Shown here in pieces: positions 11,315 through 23,850 of a stretch of DNA of 64,000 bases. The notes below the pieces were generated by a model. It did no database searches, was not told where the DNA came from, and saw nothing but the letters and a program-made list of their open reading frames with translations. Positions within the stretch are counted from its first letter, which is position 1. Every line of letters begins with the position of its first letter. The DNA is from Diadophis punctatus similis (Eukaryota > Chordata > Lepidosauria > Squamata > Dipsadidae): NCBI GenBank assembly GCA_023053685.1, contig JALIGW010000005.1, positions 32,607,480 to 32,671,479 on the forward strand, in the 5' to 3' direction. Made by a program: the position numbers and the translations under genes.

Positions 11315-13945
11315 AGTTTATATGAAATCACTTTGCTCTCTGCGGAAGGCTATTCTGATACCATAATTGAGCATATAAACTTTATACCTCAGTTCAGGTT
11401 TTGAAAAAAAAAAAAACCAGTTTCCCAAGTCAATACATTCACTTAAAAAATGGAAACAGCTACCGGTAATCTCCAGGTAACATAGAGGCATGTCCTGCAT
11501 ATATCCTCATATACTTTGTACCTTAAATAATAAGAGCAATTTAAAGAGCAGGCATTCCATTAAGTGCTTTTGCCCTGTTGGGAATCTCTCTATCTAGCAG
11601 GAGACTAGGTCTTAGATATGGAGATGTCCTGTAGAGAAGCAAAACTCTGAAAGAACATTCCTAATGATGTTCCCGCATTGCTCCTGCTGTGGAAATGCTA
11701 CCCTTCATCTCATTATCGTTTGGAGCCACAATAGTATCACGATGAGCTCAGAGAAATGAATGTGAACTAGAGTGAGGAGGCTGTAAAATGGCTGCAAGCC
11801 TGATGAAATGCTTACTAACCCTACAGGTATCTCTGAGATCCTTTTTAGTCCACCTGGATGGGACTGCTTGACAAAAGTTTTGAGAATACTTAGCAGAAAG
11901 GGGGGGCAGGAGAAATAACAGGATTATCTATTTTCCAAGATCTTAAGGCAACAGAAATGTGTGTCTTAAGTGTTTACTTTCGCTCCATTGAAATTACAAA
12001 TATATAATTCTTTACCTCATTTTTAACATTTGTTTGCAACTGTTTTGGCAAGGGAGGCAGTGCATATAAGGCTGCATGTATCTTTTATATAACTTAAACC
12101 AAAAGAGTTTGATCCAGTCTCTAAAAATCCAGAGCACCAAGTAGTCACAGCAAAGTGATAGCAAAAATTCTATTAGCTTCTGGCTATGTCAGACCAGACC
12201 AGAAACCTTACTATTGCTTCTTTCTGTTTGCAATCCCAAAACAAATTATGTTCAGAAATGTAATACAGCTTGTTTTAAAATGTAATCCTTGCTCATAAAT
12301 TTTTTGGTCTGGACTACTTACATTCTCCATTTGAGGGGCAACTTTATTCATTTTATTCCATAATAAACTCCATCAATTTCAGTTTTTATTGTTTTAAGGA
12401 ACTCTACCTTTCATGAATGAACTGGTATCTGGAACTCTGGAACTTTTTGCACTATTTTGTTTCAATTTCATTTAGGACTCTCTTAGTTCCTTACTCAGTT
12501 CTACTTCTGACTCTTTGGTAATACTGCTTTTCTAAGCATTTGATCCTGCAATTACTACAGCTGCATAACTGTATCACTGTACAAGGCAATGATAGTCAAC
12601 ACTGACAATGCCAATAGCATTGCTAGATCCTCAACCCATAGCTATAGTTGTAGAATTTTATTTGTAATATTGTATTAAATTATATACTACACTGCTCTAC
12701 TTTACTGTGGTATATGTTAAATTTCATATTTATATACTAAAACTAGATACTATAAATTAGTATTAAGTTTAGCTGCTAAGAATGTTCTGTGCTGTGCAAA
12801 TGAAAAGAGAATTCTCTTCGTTACATGGCTCAGTTTACAAGGATACATAAAATCATTTCTGCTGCATTATTTAGCATTATGGCTGATGTGAGAATTTAAG
12901 TTTAAAGCAACTAGCTGCTTATTTTATGTATTCATTGATTAATCAATAAAAACATTCCTTGCTGGAAGTTGCTTAAGGTTATTTTCCTACATGTTTTAAC
13001 AACATGATGGCAACCCCTACAAACACTGTAAAGGAGGATGCTAATCCTTTTATCCAAACCTGCCCGCTTATATTTTAAGAGAGGTGATAATGTTTACACA
13101 TAGGGACATTTTTAATAGGAAATAAATAGCAGCATCACCCATTCTAATAATGAAAACAAATCACAGCTAAACAACTGGCAAGATATATATTTCCCTACAG
13201 CATTTTTCACTTAACAGAAAACTGATCTATCAATGGAGACTACAATCTTTTAAATCTAGAGGAAGGAAAATTAGCAGAAGAAATGAGGGCAAAATCCTAT
13301 CTACAAAAAAAGAAAAGATAGAATGGGGTGTGTTTTTTCTTTACAGGAAGAACTCAATTCAAAGGTTCAAGGACCCGGATTTCATAATAGCCTTTGTTCA
13401 TTGTTCCTTATTATCAGAGCAAGCTGCATTCAGACTAAGGCAGATCTTGTTCCTAAATTTATGTCTCTGTGTGTGACCGCTACAAAATGTGTTTTGTATG
13501 CTTTTTCCTGGAAGCTTAATATAGTGACACTGGTGACACAGCTTGGACTCTTCCTTTCATGTATATTACCAACTCAAACTGCAACCTGCTGGCAGATTTT
13601 TCTTAAACTCTAAAATGAGGGTCTAACCTTCTCTTCTTTTTCTTCTTCTTCTCTGTTACCTATAATCTTGATTTGACTCACACAAAAGTGACACAGTGGG
13701 AAATCCACTCAAGTAGACTTTGACAACTAACAATGGAAGCCTACCTACATGGAAGCTGACTGGTGTTTTATAGAGAGGAAATGTATTAAAGTTTAAAGAT
13801 GTCATCTATGTTAACTGATCCATGTTGTCAAAGGAAAGCTGCATATACATACATATACAGTTTCAGTAGAATGCAAAGAACAAATTTACCAACTGAATTT
13901 GTTTAGAAGGAGAAAGACTGCAAAGAGTTAGGGCAATGCTTAAGT
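11315..13945. other. Intergenic, nothing recognised
   Basis: AT-rich sequence of ordinary complexity. The 96-codon ORF at 13323 has no recognisable domain. Confidence 0.6.
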
Positions 13946-13954
13946 ACTGCCACG

Positions 13955-14190
13955 CCTGGACAGTACTGCAGGCCACTTTAGCTGACACTGATCCGCAGGT
14001 CAGCGGTTCAAATCTCACCGGCTCAAGGCTGACTCAGCCTTCCATCCTTCCGAGGTAGGTAAAATGAGGACCCAGATTGTTGGGGGGATATAAATATACA
14101 TTGCTTACTGGTGTAAACCGTTTAGAGAGTGCTTGCACTGTGAAGCGGTATATAAATCTCACAAATAAATAAATAATTAAATAAATAAGA
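13955..14190 (+). mobile_element. Sauria-type SINE with (AAAT)n tail, degraded head
   Basis: The B-box-like gcggttcaaatctc is followed by ggctcaaggctgactcagcc, ggtaaaatgaggacccag and gtttagagagtgcttgcactg, then gaagcggtatataaatctc and an aaataaat tail. The 5' head is diverged. It is the same subfamily as the copy at 55591-55820. Confidence 0.8.
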
Positions 14191-15009
14191 TAGATATAGT
14201 ATAAAATAAAGATTAATGAAAAAGAAGTGACAGACAAGTTATCTACAAGTGTATCTTAAGTTTTTTCTTGTGTTGTGTGTTATAATTTTACTGTTCTTGA
14301 AGCCTTCTAACCAATAACAACATCTTAGATGTTTAGCCTTGTAAATTAACCCTGAGATCATTTATTATTATGTTTTCTTTACAATAGTTATCAACACCCC
14401 AAATGCTGCTGCATACTACCAATCTGTTCAACAAAACAGCGCAAGCAATGGATAAAAAATTTGTTTAAATCTTTTTTAATAGTCCTGTTGTTGTCAGATA
14501 TTAAAACTAGGAGACCATTGAAGTAAGCAGAAGATCTGACACTTTGATTTAACACAGCAACAAAATCAGCTTTTGTCTCACTAGCTCCTGCCATTGGCAG
14601 TAGATCATATTGAAAAAAAAAATCATCAGCCATTTTGGTGTTGATTGGCCAGTCAGCTTTGCATGTTAACTTTCCAGGAAAAGAAAGGTGGATGTAGACT
14701 GTCTGCTGATTTTGTCACAATCCCTTGGCAATTTAACAAACCATTAATGGGCAAAGCCTTAAGTTAGGGATGGAAGAAATTCAGGGACAAATCCTGAAGG
14801 CATCAAATAGCTCAAGCCACAAATTCAAAAGGTGAATAGCACTTGAGCAGGTTCCTATGGTAATCTCCCAAATATGTTTTTCACAGTTATTTCTGAATAA
14901 CAGGGAGTATTCCTACAGCAGAGTGTGATGAAGTGACATTTTCCTGTGATTTTCTCACAGGAAAATCACCAACCCAAACCAAGAGGGAGGAAGGTAACAT
15001 CTTCCTTTT
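14191..15009. other. Intergenic, nothing recognised
   Basis: No supported gene. A small inverted repeat (ttttcctgtga / tcacaggaaaa, about 14939-14966) directly precedes the LINE at 15010. Confidence 0.5.
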
Positions 15010-15972
15010 CCCTTCACACACACTCAAAACCGTAGAAATGGTGGTAGACTTTAGGAAAAACCCTCCCATCCTACCACCTCTTACAATACTAGACAACCCA
15101 GTATCAACAGTAGAGACCTTCAAATTTCTAGGTTCTATCGTATCTCAAGACCTAAAATGGTCACCTAATATCAAAAACGTCATCAAAAAAGTACAACAAA
15201 GAATGTTCTTTCTGTGCCAACTCAGGGAGCTCAAATTGCCCAAGGAACTGCTGATACAGTTCTACAGAGGAATCATTGAGTCTGTCATCTGCACCTCTAT
15301 AACTGTCTGGTTAGGTTCTGCAACCCAACAAGACAGACACAGACTTCAGAGGATAATCAGAACTGCAGAAAAAACAATTACTGCCAACCTGCCTTCCATT
15401 GAGGACCTGTATATTGCACAAGTCAAAAAGAGGGTCATGAAAATATTTACTGACCCCTCGCATCCTGGACATAAATTGTTTCAACTCCTACCCTAAAAAC
15501 GTTGCTATAGAGCACTGCACACCAAGACAACTAGACACAAGAACAGTTTTTCCCTGAACATCATCACTCTGCTAAACAAATAATTCCCTCACCACTGGCA
15601 AACTATTCACTAAGGCTGCATTACTATTACTATTAGTTTTTCTCATCGTTCCTATCACCCATCTTCTCCCACTTATGACTGTATGACTGTAACTTGTTGC
15701 TGGTATCCTTACGATTTATATTAATATTGATTGTTTCCTGATTGCTTATTTGAACCCTATGACAATGATTAAGTGTTGTACCTCATGATTCTTGACAAAT
15801 ATATATTTTCTTTTATGTACACTGAGAGCATATGCACCAAAGACAAATTCCTTGTGTGTCTAATCACACTTGGCCAATAAAGAATTCTATTCTATTCTAT
15901 TCTATTCTATTCTATTCTATTCTATTCTATTCTATTCTATTCTATTCTATTCTATTCTATTCTATTCTATTC
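15010..15972 (+). mobile_element. Rex1/Babar-like LINE 3' end with (TATTC)n tail
   Basis: The open frame to 15496 carries KTVEMVVDFRKNP, then FKFLGSIVSQDLKWS, KVQQRMFFLCQLRELKLPKE, FYRGIIESVICTSITVWLG, RLQRIIRTAEKTI and PSHPGHKLFQLLP, the C-terminal blocks of Rex1-type (CR1-superfamily) ORF2. The RT active site is missing, so it is 5'-truncated. The 3' UTR ends gagagcatatgcaccaaag ... cacttggccaataaagaat and passes straight into about 18 ttcta units. The same 3' end with the same pentamer tail occurs inverted at 63384-63555. Confidence 0.85.
15884..15972 (+). repeat. (TATTC)n = (AATAG)n pentanucleotide array
   Basis: About 18 nearly perfect units starting at the LINE terminus. Confidence 0.97.
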
Positions 15973-16586
15973 CTCTCCTAGCTGTGCTCTAAAGTGGTCA
16001 AGAATATGCATAAAGCTTTGCAGGATAGATGACGGAAAGGAGGAGGAAGGAATTTTTATGTGTACAATTCGGAGTTGAAATTTTTAAACAATAAGGTGGA
16101 AAAAATTTTTTTTTAACTTAATTTAAATTTATCTTACTGATATTATGCCCTGTATTCTCTCTGGGAAGTCCGGGGAGAGGGGGTGGGTTAGGGTTAGGGG
16201 GGTAGGGGGGAGAAAAATAAAAAATGTTTGTACTTTGTACTAATAAAACTTTTTGAATAAAAAAAAAGAATATGCATAAAGTGGTTTGGGATTATATATT
16301 ATATTATTAAAACTTGAGGCTTAAAATGTATAAATTGGTATGTACCAAGCTTGCAAACTTCTGTATTTTCCATTATTTCTTTATTTTACTTTCTTAGAGT
16401 ATTTATAATTCTTTTTATGTGGTTCTCACTGAAAAAGTAATAAACGTCTTTCACTTCTGTAATCAACTTTGTCTCATGACTTTTTCTATGCATAGGATCA
16501 ACGATACCATACATACGGAAAAGTAGAAAGCAAAGTCATCCGGTCCTACAGGAAGCTCTGCCTGGAAGCATATTGTCTACTGTGTG
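15973..16586. other. Intergenic, possible polyadenylated retroposon tail
   Basis: A stretch ending ctaataaaactttttgaat followed by an A-run near 16252-16269 looks like the polyadenylated 3' end of a retrocopy or L1-type element. The body is not recognised. It includes ggttagggttagggg (two telomere-like units only). Confidence 0.3.
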
Positions 16587-16594
16587 ATTTATAC

Positions 16595-16905
16595 CAGAGG
16601 TGGGTTCCTGCTGCAATCGCTCCGGAGCCCTCTCTGCCAGTCCATCGCGTGCATCGCCATTTTTTCCCGGTGATTTTGGGTCAATTTTGCTTCTGCGCAT
16701 GCGCGGAAGCAAAATCGCGCCAAAATATCATGAGGGGACACATGCGCACACGTCCCCTCACAAGATTTCGGCGCAATTTTGCTTCCATGCATGCGCTGAA
16801 GCAAAATCGTGTGAGGGGCGTACACACATAGCGAGCACGCCCCCCAAAAAACTTGGAGATACGCACGCAGCGCACTGGCACCGGTAAGAGGGCAACCCGC
16901 TACTG
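16595..16905. mobile_element. GC-rich hAT-like MITE (GTGGGTT family), 311 bp
   Basis: The perfect TSD atttatac is at 16587-16594 and 16906-16913. The ends are CAGAGGTGGGTTCC and GCAACCCGCTACTG. The interior has repeated inverted blocks based on aattttgcttc/gaagcaaaat around gcatgcgc, making stem structures. The overlapping ORFs on both strands here are a by-product of this CpG-rich palindromic composition. Confidence 0.88.
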
Positions 16906-16913
16906 ATTTATAC

Positions 16914-19310
16914 ATAGAAGACCTTGGACCTAATCTGCTCAAAGTGGGGACTAAGAAGAGGTGTATTGTTAGACCTAAATTTGATGCCATTATCAGGTCA
17001 CTAACTGCTAAGAGTCTTCATCTGGAATTACTAAATATATTCAGACATATAAAATAGAAATACTGGAAGGGTCCAATAGCATAATAAAATAAGTCATGGT
17101 GTTCTCTCTAGAGTCACTTTATTCTGCTTGATCAAATATATCAAATATTTCATATTTCTAATTTATCTTTCTACAATCTAAATCTTATCAATTTTTTTGC
17201 TACATTCCAGATTCTTCTTTTCCTACCATACTCTGAAATGGTACTAACAATTCTTTTATTATTGCAGAAGATTTGGGACATCTTACATTACATTAATGTC
17301 AGAAATGGTAGGAACAGTTTGTTTTGCCCCTTTGCAACTATTTGCCTTACGTCATATTCCTCCATTGCTTCTGTTTCGTATGGCTTCTGAAGAAAAGGTC
17401 TCTAACAAAATTATCAGTCCCATATACTTTCTATCTCCTTATCTAAGATTTCTTTGATTCATTTGTACATAATGTCTTCCAATCTTCGTATTGTTTCTCA
17501 TATAACTAATGAAATTATCATTGTTAATGGGCAGTTTTCCAATTTCCCTGAAGCTTGCTTCATTTCATCCATTAAAAAAGTAATAATGAATGAATGAATA
17601 AATAAATAAATAAATCATTTTCTTGATGATTTGAGGGTTCTTCTTTCAGAATTTTTCCACTTGCGCCATTTTAGTGTGGTACCCCCACCATTTCTGTAAT
17701 TGTAAAAAAAAAAAAAAAGTAGAGATTCCTAACAGATAATGATGGATTAGTTCTTGGATTCCTAATTCCTCTTCTATTATTTAATTCCCCAAATGTGATG
17801 GTAGTTTGAGGATGCACATTGGTAATAATTCATTTTTATAAATTACTATTTATAAAAAATAGAAAGAAGGGGAAGAAAAGAAACAGATTTCCAGGATTTC
17901 AAAATGCTCAAGCTGTTTAGCATCCCTTGCTCGATTGTCTTCTTGTAATGTCATAATAGGACTATTCCCATGTTGCAGTCAATGAAAGAAGCGGTGATTT
18001 GCAATGAAATCTTTAATCACATGTTCATGAGATCAGCTCAGGCCGATTAGTGTGCAAAAGAAGTATCCCTAGAGAAGCATACTTTAGGCATTAACTACAA
18101 GAAGGATTGTGATTACTTTTTCCAATGTTTTTTTCTCCTCTACAGAATCAGTCTTGTTATAAAGGAATACAAGACCATTTTTAACATTTTTAAAAAAACT
18201 TGTTTTCAGATTGATTGAACACATGCTGATTATGGTCTCTTCTTCTCTGAACTGGAAAGCTGACAAATTTGTACTATTCTCACATTTTTATACAGTTTTT
18301 TAAATGTTATATGCAGGTTTTTGAAACGTGCATGAAGGATCAGAACTGAGGTATAGCATGTCATCGCTGAGCAGAAGATAAATAATGAGCAATTCTGACA
18401 ATATTGAAGCCAGTACTCCACCTCAAGCTTCCAGCAGTGAATTACTGGATTATTCATGTTTACGAAAGAAGAAAACAAAACTACTAATGAGAAAATAGCT
18501 ATAAAATATTGAAGCTGATTCATTGATTATGTGCCATCAAGTCATTGTTGACTCTTGGCCACCACATAAATAGATTTCCCACCCTGGATAATAAATGCTT
18601 AAGTAGTATATGTTAAAGATCCCCATAAAAGCAACCAAAAACTATTTGCAAATACTGTACTTCTTTTTTTGACATACATTTCTCAGCCCAGAAATGCATT
18701 TTGGGCAAATAATTATATTCCGATAAATTTTTGGACAAAGCATCTCAGATCTTTGTCAGATGTTATCCTTCAGGTTCCTCTGCTCTGTACCCTAGTGGAT
18801 TGAATTTCCCAGGAGTCAAGTAAGAATGTAGTTGCCATCCTTTATACATGCTCTGGGCTGTGGAAAAAAGCCTCGCAAAGTAAGAATCATTTTGATACGA
18901 AGCCATAAGCAGATATCCCATCATAAGGAACCAAATTGCCAAGAATTTAGGATTTAATTGAGAACTGATTCTGAATAGACCAAACGAAGTAGCCAACCTG
19001 CTGCCCACTAGATATTTTGAATACAAACTTCCATGTTACCAAAATGTCCTGTCCTATCTCTGCTGTAGTGTAGGTTTTGGAAATCTTTATATTTAATTGA
19101 ATGGAGCCAGTGAAAGGCAATACCATAGTATTAGATCCAGGAGTCAATTTCTTCAACAGGAAAAGAGCTAGTGATGTTACCCACCCACGTTTTCCTCATG
19201 CCACGGAGTTAGTGATGTTACCTCACTACAAATCCTTAAAACTCCTGCAAAACCTAGATAAACTCACAGAAAGTCTGAACTTCAACTTTCATCACTATTG
19301 GGTATTTGAA
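16914..19310. other. Intergenic, nothing recognised except a short repeat fragment
   Basis: No supported gene. 18525-18590 (gtgccatcaagtcattgttg) looks like the end of a reptile interspersed repeat that I cannot name. It includes A-runs and a short (AAAT) run near 17590. Confidence 0.5.
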
Positions 19311-19316
19311 GAAATA

Positions 19317-19707
19317 CAGGTAGTCCTTGACTTAGAACAGTTCATTTAGTGACCATTCAAAGTTACAACAGCACTGAAAAAAGTAACTTAAGACCGTTTT
19401 TCACACTGTTGCAGCAATCTCATGGTCATGTGATCAAAATTCAGACACTTTGCAACTGATCCATATTTATGACAATTACAGTCTTCTGGAATCATGTGAC
19501 CACCTTTTGCAACGAAGTAACAAAGCAAAGTCAATGGGGAGACCAGATTCACTTAACAAGCAGGTTACTGGTTAAGTTAAGAACTGCAGTGCTTGGCTTA
19601 ACAACTGTGGCAGAAAAAGTTATAAAATGGGGTAAAACTCACTTAACAAATGTCTTGCTTAGCAACAGAAATTTTGAGTTCAATTGTGGTTGTAAGTCAA
19701 CTACCTG
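19317..19707 (-). mobile_element. Mariner-like MITE (TACAGGTAGTCC family), copy 1
   Basis: Terminal inverted repeats CAGGTAGTCCTTGACTTA and its complement taagtcaactacctg are flanked by TA on both sides, the TSD of Tc1/mariner elements. The body has many gttaagtga/tcacttaac motifs. No transposase ORF. Orientation is opposite to the copy at 62964. Confidence 0.82.
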
Positions 19708-20344
19708 TACTCCAACTGTTTCTAGTTTTAGTTGTTCTGAATCATAAAAATAATTCCACACATTCTTTACAATGCTGTATTTGTGTGTGTGTTGTTGAGT
19801 GTATACTGTATGTAAAATAGAAAGGCTCATGTTATAACCATAATTTCATTAACTATGGAAGAACCGTTTATTCAAGGCATAAGCAAGAAATTGAATTCTT
19901 ACAGTTGATTAATTGCACACAAGGAAAAGATAAACTAGGGAAGAAATCGTTTCTCTGAACAAATTCTTCAACAAAGTGTAACATTTGCATGTGAGCTAAA
20001 AAGTGCTTGGAATAAACCAAACTTTGCTTATTTTAGTTCATATTCAATGACCTATGAATGAGGGGGGGGAGAGAAATCTGGCCTCACTAATAATGAGACA
20101 GAAATGAGATCACTGCTGTTGAGGGCTCAGTTTGTCAGGGAAGCTTGCAACAAGACATGCATTTATCTGCCTTTCTATAACCCTTTTCAAGCCCTCTAGT
20201 AGAAAAGCTAAATTGAACAGCCAGTTTAGGAGGAACTTGGAACCTGCTCCAACCTTCGTAAGCCCTCTGGGAAAAGACAAATTATTTTTGGCAGGCCTGC
20301 CTGGCTCCAAAAGTTGATCCAGCACCCCCACCCTCCTCACCCAT

Positions 20345-20347
20345 GCA

Positions 20348-20378
<31 letters not shown>
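20345..20378. repeat. (CAG)n/(CAA)n trinucleotide tract
   Basis: Eight or nine gca units followed by aac units. Not in a supported coding frame. Confidence 0.9.
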
Positions 20379-20691
20379 AAAAGGCTAAGAATGTTGTTAT
20401 AATTAAATACCAGAGGGCTGATTGGCTGGAGGTGGTCCCGAAGCTGTGCTAAGGCTCCACAAAACAACGGCTGCTATTCATTGAGAGCAGCAGCAGAGAG
20501 GCTCAGAAGCTGTGTGTTTCCACTCCAAATGTAGTCCCCTCCTACCTAAAAATGCCAACTCACTATGTTTTCAAACGACCACCTGCTTGGCTCTTTTGTA
20601 GTTGACATTTTTGAAAGTGACAAGAAGCACACAGCTGGGAATCAAGAGGAAAGCAGTTACCTTGTCACAGAAGATCATGAAGGGTTCTGGA

Positions 20692-20769
20692 GAAACCTGG
20701 CAATTGGTAGCAATAAATGGGCTTGTTTGCAAATATGATTGCAATATTTTCTCCCAATTGCCAGGTTTC
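20692..20769. repeat. Inverted repeat with 16-bp perfect arms
   Basis: gaaacctggcaattgg at 20692-20707 is the exact reverse complement of ccaattgccaggtttc at 20754-20769. The 46-nt loop contains a smaller gcaat/attgc pairing. The stem could fold further, in a pre-miRNA-like size range. Confidence 0.7.
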
Positions 20770-21384
20770 TTCCTCTCTCGCCCATATACTCCTGTAGAAT
20801 ATACGAAAAAGGATTGCGGCCAAGCAAGACATAACGTTCACAAAGCTGCACATTGTAAGTATTCCACAAATATGAATGGTCTCTCCACATAACCCCACAC
20901 AGGAGAGAGTGTATTTAAGTTCGCATTGCTCAGGCATACGTGGAGGATCTCAAGCAGCATTATTGACTTTGCTGTAGAACTGTGAAGAGTCTTGGGGTTT
21001 TACTGCAAAGAAAAGTTGGCCTTGCTTCACATGAACAAATCTAAAGAATGTAATAATTTACTAGCCCAAGATCCTAAATATATTAGAGAGGAATTTTAAC
21101 AAGTTAAGGTTCAAGAGTAATTAAGCAATTAAGTTTGAAACACACACATATACTGGGTTTTCCACATGGTCTCTATTTTAATTGTATTTGATTGCATGTG
21201 GTTTATTTAGATGTGCCAGGTATTTATTTATTTATCTATTACATTTACACACACTGTCGTAGTGACTGAGTGGCTTACAGAACGATATCCAAGCCATTTT
21301 ATAGAATTTAACCATCAAAATAGTTTGGAGATCTTTCATTAAGCAACAAGGCAGAAAAGACTAGGTACGAAAAGTCATTGGCGT

Positions 21385-21614
21385 CAGGTGGGGTGTGTGT
21401 TTACCTTTGAGTCAGTATTGACTTCTGACAATTGCCTGAACAAGTCCTTGCATTTTTTTTTGGCAAAATTTCAGAAGTGGTTGGCTCCTCCTTATGGGTG
21501 GGGAAAAGTGAATGGCACGAGGTCACCCAGCTGCCTTTGAACCTAAAGCGGAACTAGAAGTTACAGTATCCTGGCTTCTAGCGTATTACCAAAACACTAC
21601 ACCAAACTGTCTGA
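21385..21614 (-). mobile_element. tRNA-derived SINE, MIR-like layout
   Basis: On the minus strand it begins CAGTTTGGTGTAGTG (tRNA A-box type). Next comes a B-box-like block (acttctagttccgc), then AGCTGGGTGACCTCGTGCCA, a typical SINE body motif, and a diverged 3' part. Not the Sauria family. Confidence 0.55.
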
Positions 21615-22192
21615 TGTACAAATTGTAAACAGAGATTTTTTTCCTTGTTGACTCACCATAATTCCTAACTATAGGATTTGTTGCCATCAGGTATGATGAT
21701 GGCCATTAATTTGAAAAGAAACTAGAAACATTTGTGGGATGTTTTGTTATTGGCTATTAATATTCAAGCTATATCATTAATCCTAGGTAACATATGTTAA
21801 ATGTTCATCTTTATCTTAGAACACCGGACCAGATGGCTCTTTGGCCATTTGCAGTAAGAATATAGTATGGGGAATTAATGTTTTGGCAAAAAAATATGAG
21901 TGAATACCAAAGAGAATGTAGAGAATGGGTTTTAATGTTATTGCAGAAACAAGAACAAAAGAAAGCTTGTTATAATATGTCATTCGTAAATTTATGTTTG
22001 ACATGTCAGCCAAAAGCAGTTGGTAATCCAGCAGTGGTCCACCGAGCAACTATAAGGGAGAAAATACATGTTTTTTCAGGGGGGGGGGGGAACCCAACTT
22101 TTTCAGTATACCAAAGCTTTATTAAGGGATGATATAATATTTCTGCAGCATTATTTAGTTTTCATGTTTTAAAATGGCAAAATGACTTAGGT

Positions 22193-22388
22193 CATGAGTG
22201 TCCAACTTTCTGACTTACCTGAGTCACTTTGAGTGAAGAGGAATTGTCTTGGGCCGCACATAAAATATATAATATAGTTAATGTATATAAATCACATAAT
22301 ACTATTAAAAGTTTATGCATTTGTAGGGCTGCATTATTAGCTATTCAGAACTACATGCAGCCTGCAGGCCACAGATTCAACATGCCTG
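22193..22388. mobile_element. hAT-like MITE, 196 bp, near-perfect 8-bp TSD
   Basis: The flanks acttaggt (22185-22192) and acttaggc (22389-22396) differ at one base. The ends GAGTGTCCAACTT and TTCAACATGCCTG are imperfectly complementary. The interior includes gggccgcacata and gcctgcaggccac, typical of hAT-derived elements. Confidence 0.6.
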
Positions 22389-22399
22389 ACTTAGGCCAT

Positions 22400-23265
22400 A
22401 GCAGACATTCTGAAACTGTTGCATGCCAATAAAAGAATACATTTTATTTACACCAGGAAGGTCAATGCAAATGCATGAAGAGGTTTCATTTTTAAAAGAA
22501 GCCAAATTAAACTACAGTTTGGCATGATATATGCATTTCTATGGAATCAGACAAACTAGGTGTTCAGTTTGTAAAATGGTTCTGGGAAGTCATGCTATAA
22601 AGTACCTATAATAAACAGCATTAAAGATGGAAGACAGACAGAAGAGCATTGATCAGATGTGCAGGCAATCTCAAACTGTCAATACATTTATGTTGTATTA
22701 TATTTGTTTCTAAAAAATAAACAAAGCCCCTAAATATATATTAAAAAGCAACAATCCAGTATTGATCTAAAAGTGAGAGCTAAGCTGGGTATGAAAAAAT
22801 ATTTCATTTTAATCCAGAACATTCTGTTTCAATCTTCCAGCTTGTACTTTCCCATTTGTTTTCACTTCAAATATATTTCTGATTGTTCCTGCCAGTGCAT
22901 TTCTTAAAGGATTTTATTGTCAGAGCCACCCCAAAAATAAGTTCACTTAATGCAACACAAAAGTTTGCTTGTTATTACAACTGACTGCAGAAAAAAGATA
23001 TCAATACACATTATTACTTTTAGTGTCTACTTTGGAGATAAGCTGTACATGTACTTAGATATAAGGATGGACTGATGCCATTTTTGGAACAAGCTCTCCT
23101 CAGAATAACAAAATCCACATTATTAAACATATTCTGAAATGGAATTGTTGAATAAAGCCAAATCACCACAATAAAAGTTGTATGGGATACCATAAAAAGT
23201 CAGAAATAATCTTGATCACTTATTTGTTGGATTTCTGTCTCAAATGCATTTTTATTACATAAAAG
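22400..23265. other. Intergenic, nothing recognised
   Basis: AT-rich, no supported ORF. Confidence 0.6.
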
Positions 23266-23850
23266 GGGTGTATGGGGTGCTCAGGGAGGGGTAGTACCTC
23301 TGGTGTAGGGGCATGCCGTGTCCTTTTACGGCAGCTCATTTTAGGGCAGCTTTTAGGGCAGCTCGTTCACCTTTGGTCCCCACCTGTCTCTCAGCTCTCA
23401 CCTGTGGCTCCTAGCAGCTGTAGCATGTGCAGCGGCCACACCCCAGGCAACAGCTTTAACAGGCTGGCCAAACCAGGTTGAGAGTAGCCGTTGGGTCATT
23501 GACCTTTGGCAAGATAGGGACTTGTCTATCCCGAGCATGTGAAGACAGATTCCGGCAGACTGAGTGGATGAAATCTACTAGAATAGGACAAAGGCGGTTT
23601 CTGCAAGCGATGTGGTATGCTAAGAGCATAGCAAGACACGAAAGACGCCCTGGTCAACCACTGCGCCCAGCCCACCTCCAACTGTCTCTATTTGGAGCAA
23701 GATGGAATCTGGGAAGAGAGAGTGAGGCTGACTATGCGCACCTCTCCCTCACTTTAATCCAATTCACGCGCAAGTCTTGACATCCCCCCCAATTCCTGTG
23801 ATGATGGATGTCAAGGTCCTCTTCGAATACGATGGATGAACATCATCATT
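23266..23850. repeat. GC-rich unclassified segment, possible retroposon
   Basis: An island of higher GC inside AT-rich DNA with two overlapping ORFs (23272-23481, 23478-23780, plus strand) and an ending gaacatcatcatt. The second ORF is basic (RQTEWMKSTRIGQRRFLQAM) but I recognise no domain. Composition and abrupt edges suggest an inserted element, perhaps LINE-derived. The family is unknown to me. Confidence 0.35.

Larger units (their letters stand above)
19710..21380. other. Intergenic with a (CAG)n run and a hairpin
   Basis: Contains a (GCA)n tract at 20345-20370, a 16-bp-arm inverted repeat at 20692-20769 and mixed-complexity sequence over 20.1-20.95 kb that is less AT-rich than its surroundings. 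No gene is supported. Confidence 0.5.

Noticed and set aside
16187..16201. Telomere-like TTAGGG
   Set aside because: Only two units, too few for an interstitial telomere.
16589..16990. Overlapping ORFs on both strands at 16.6-16.9 kb
   Set aside because: Produced by the CpG-rich palindromic MITE 16595-16905, which has a perfect TSD.
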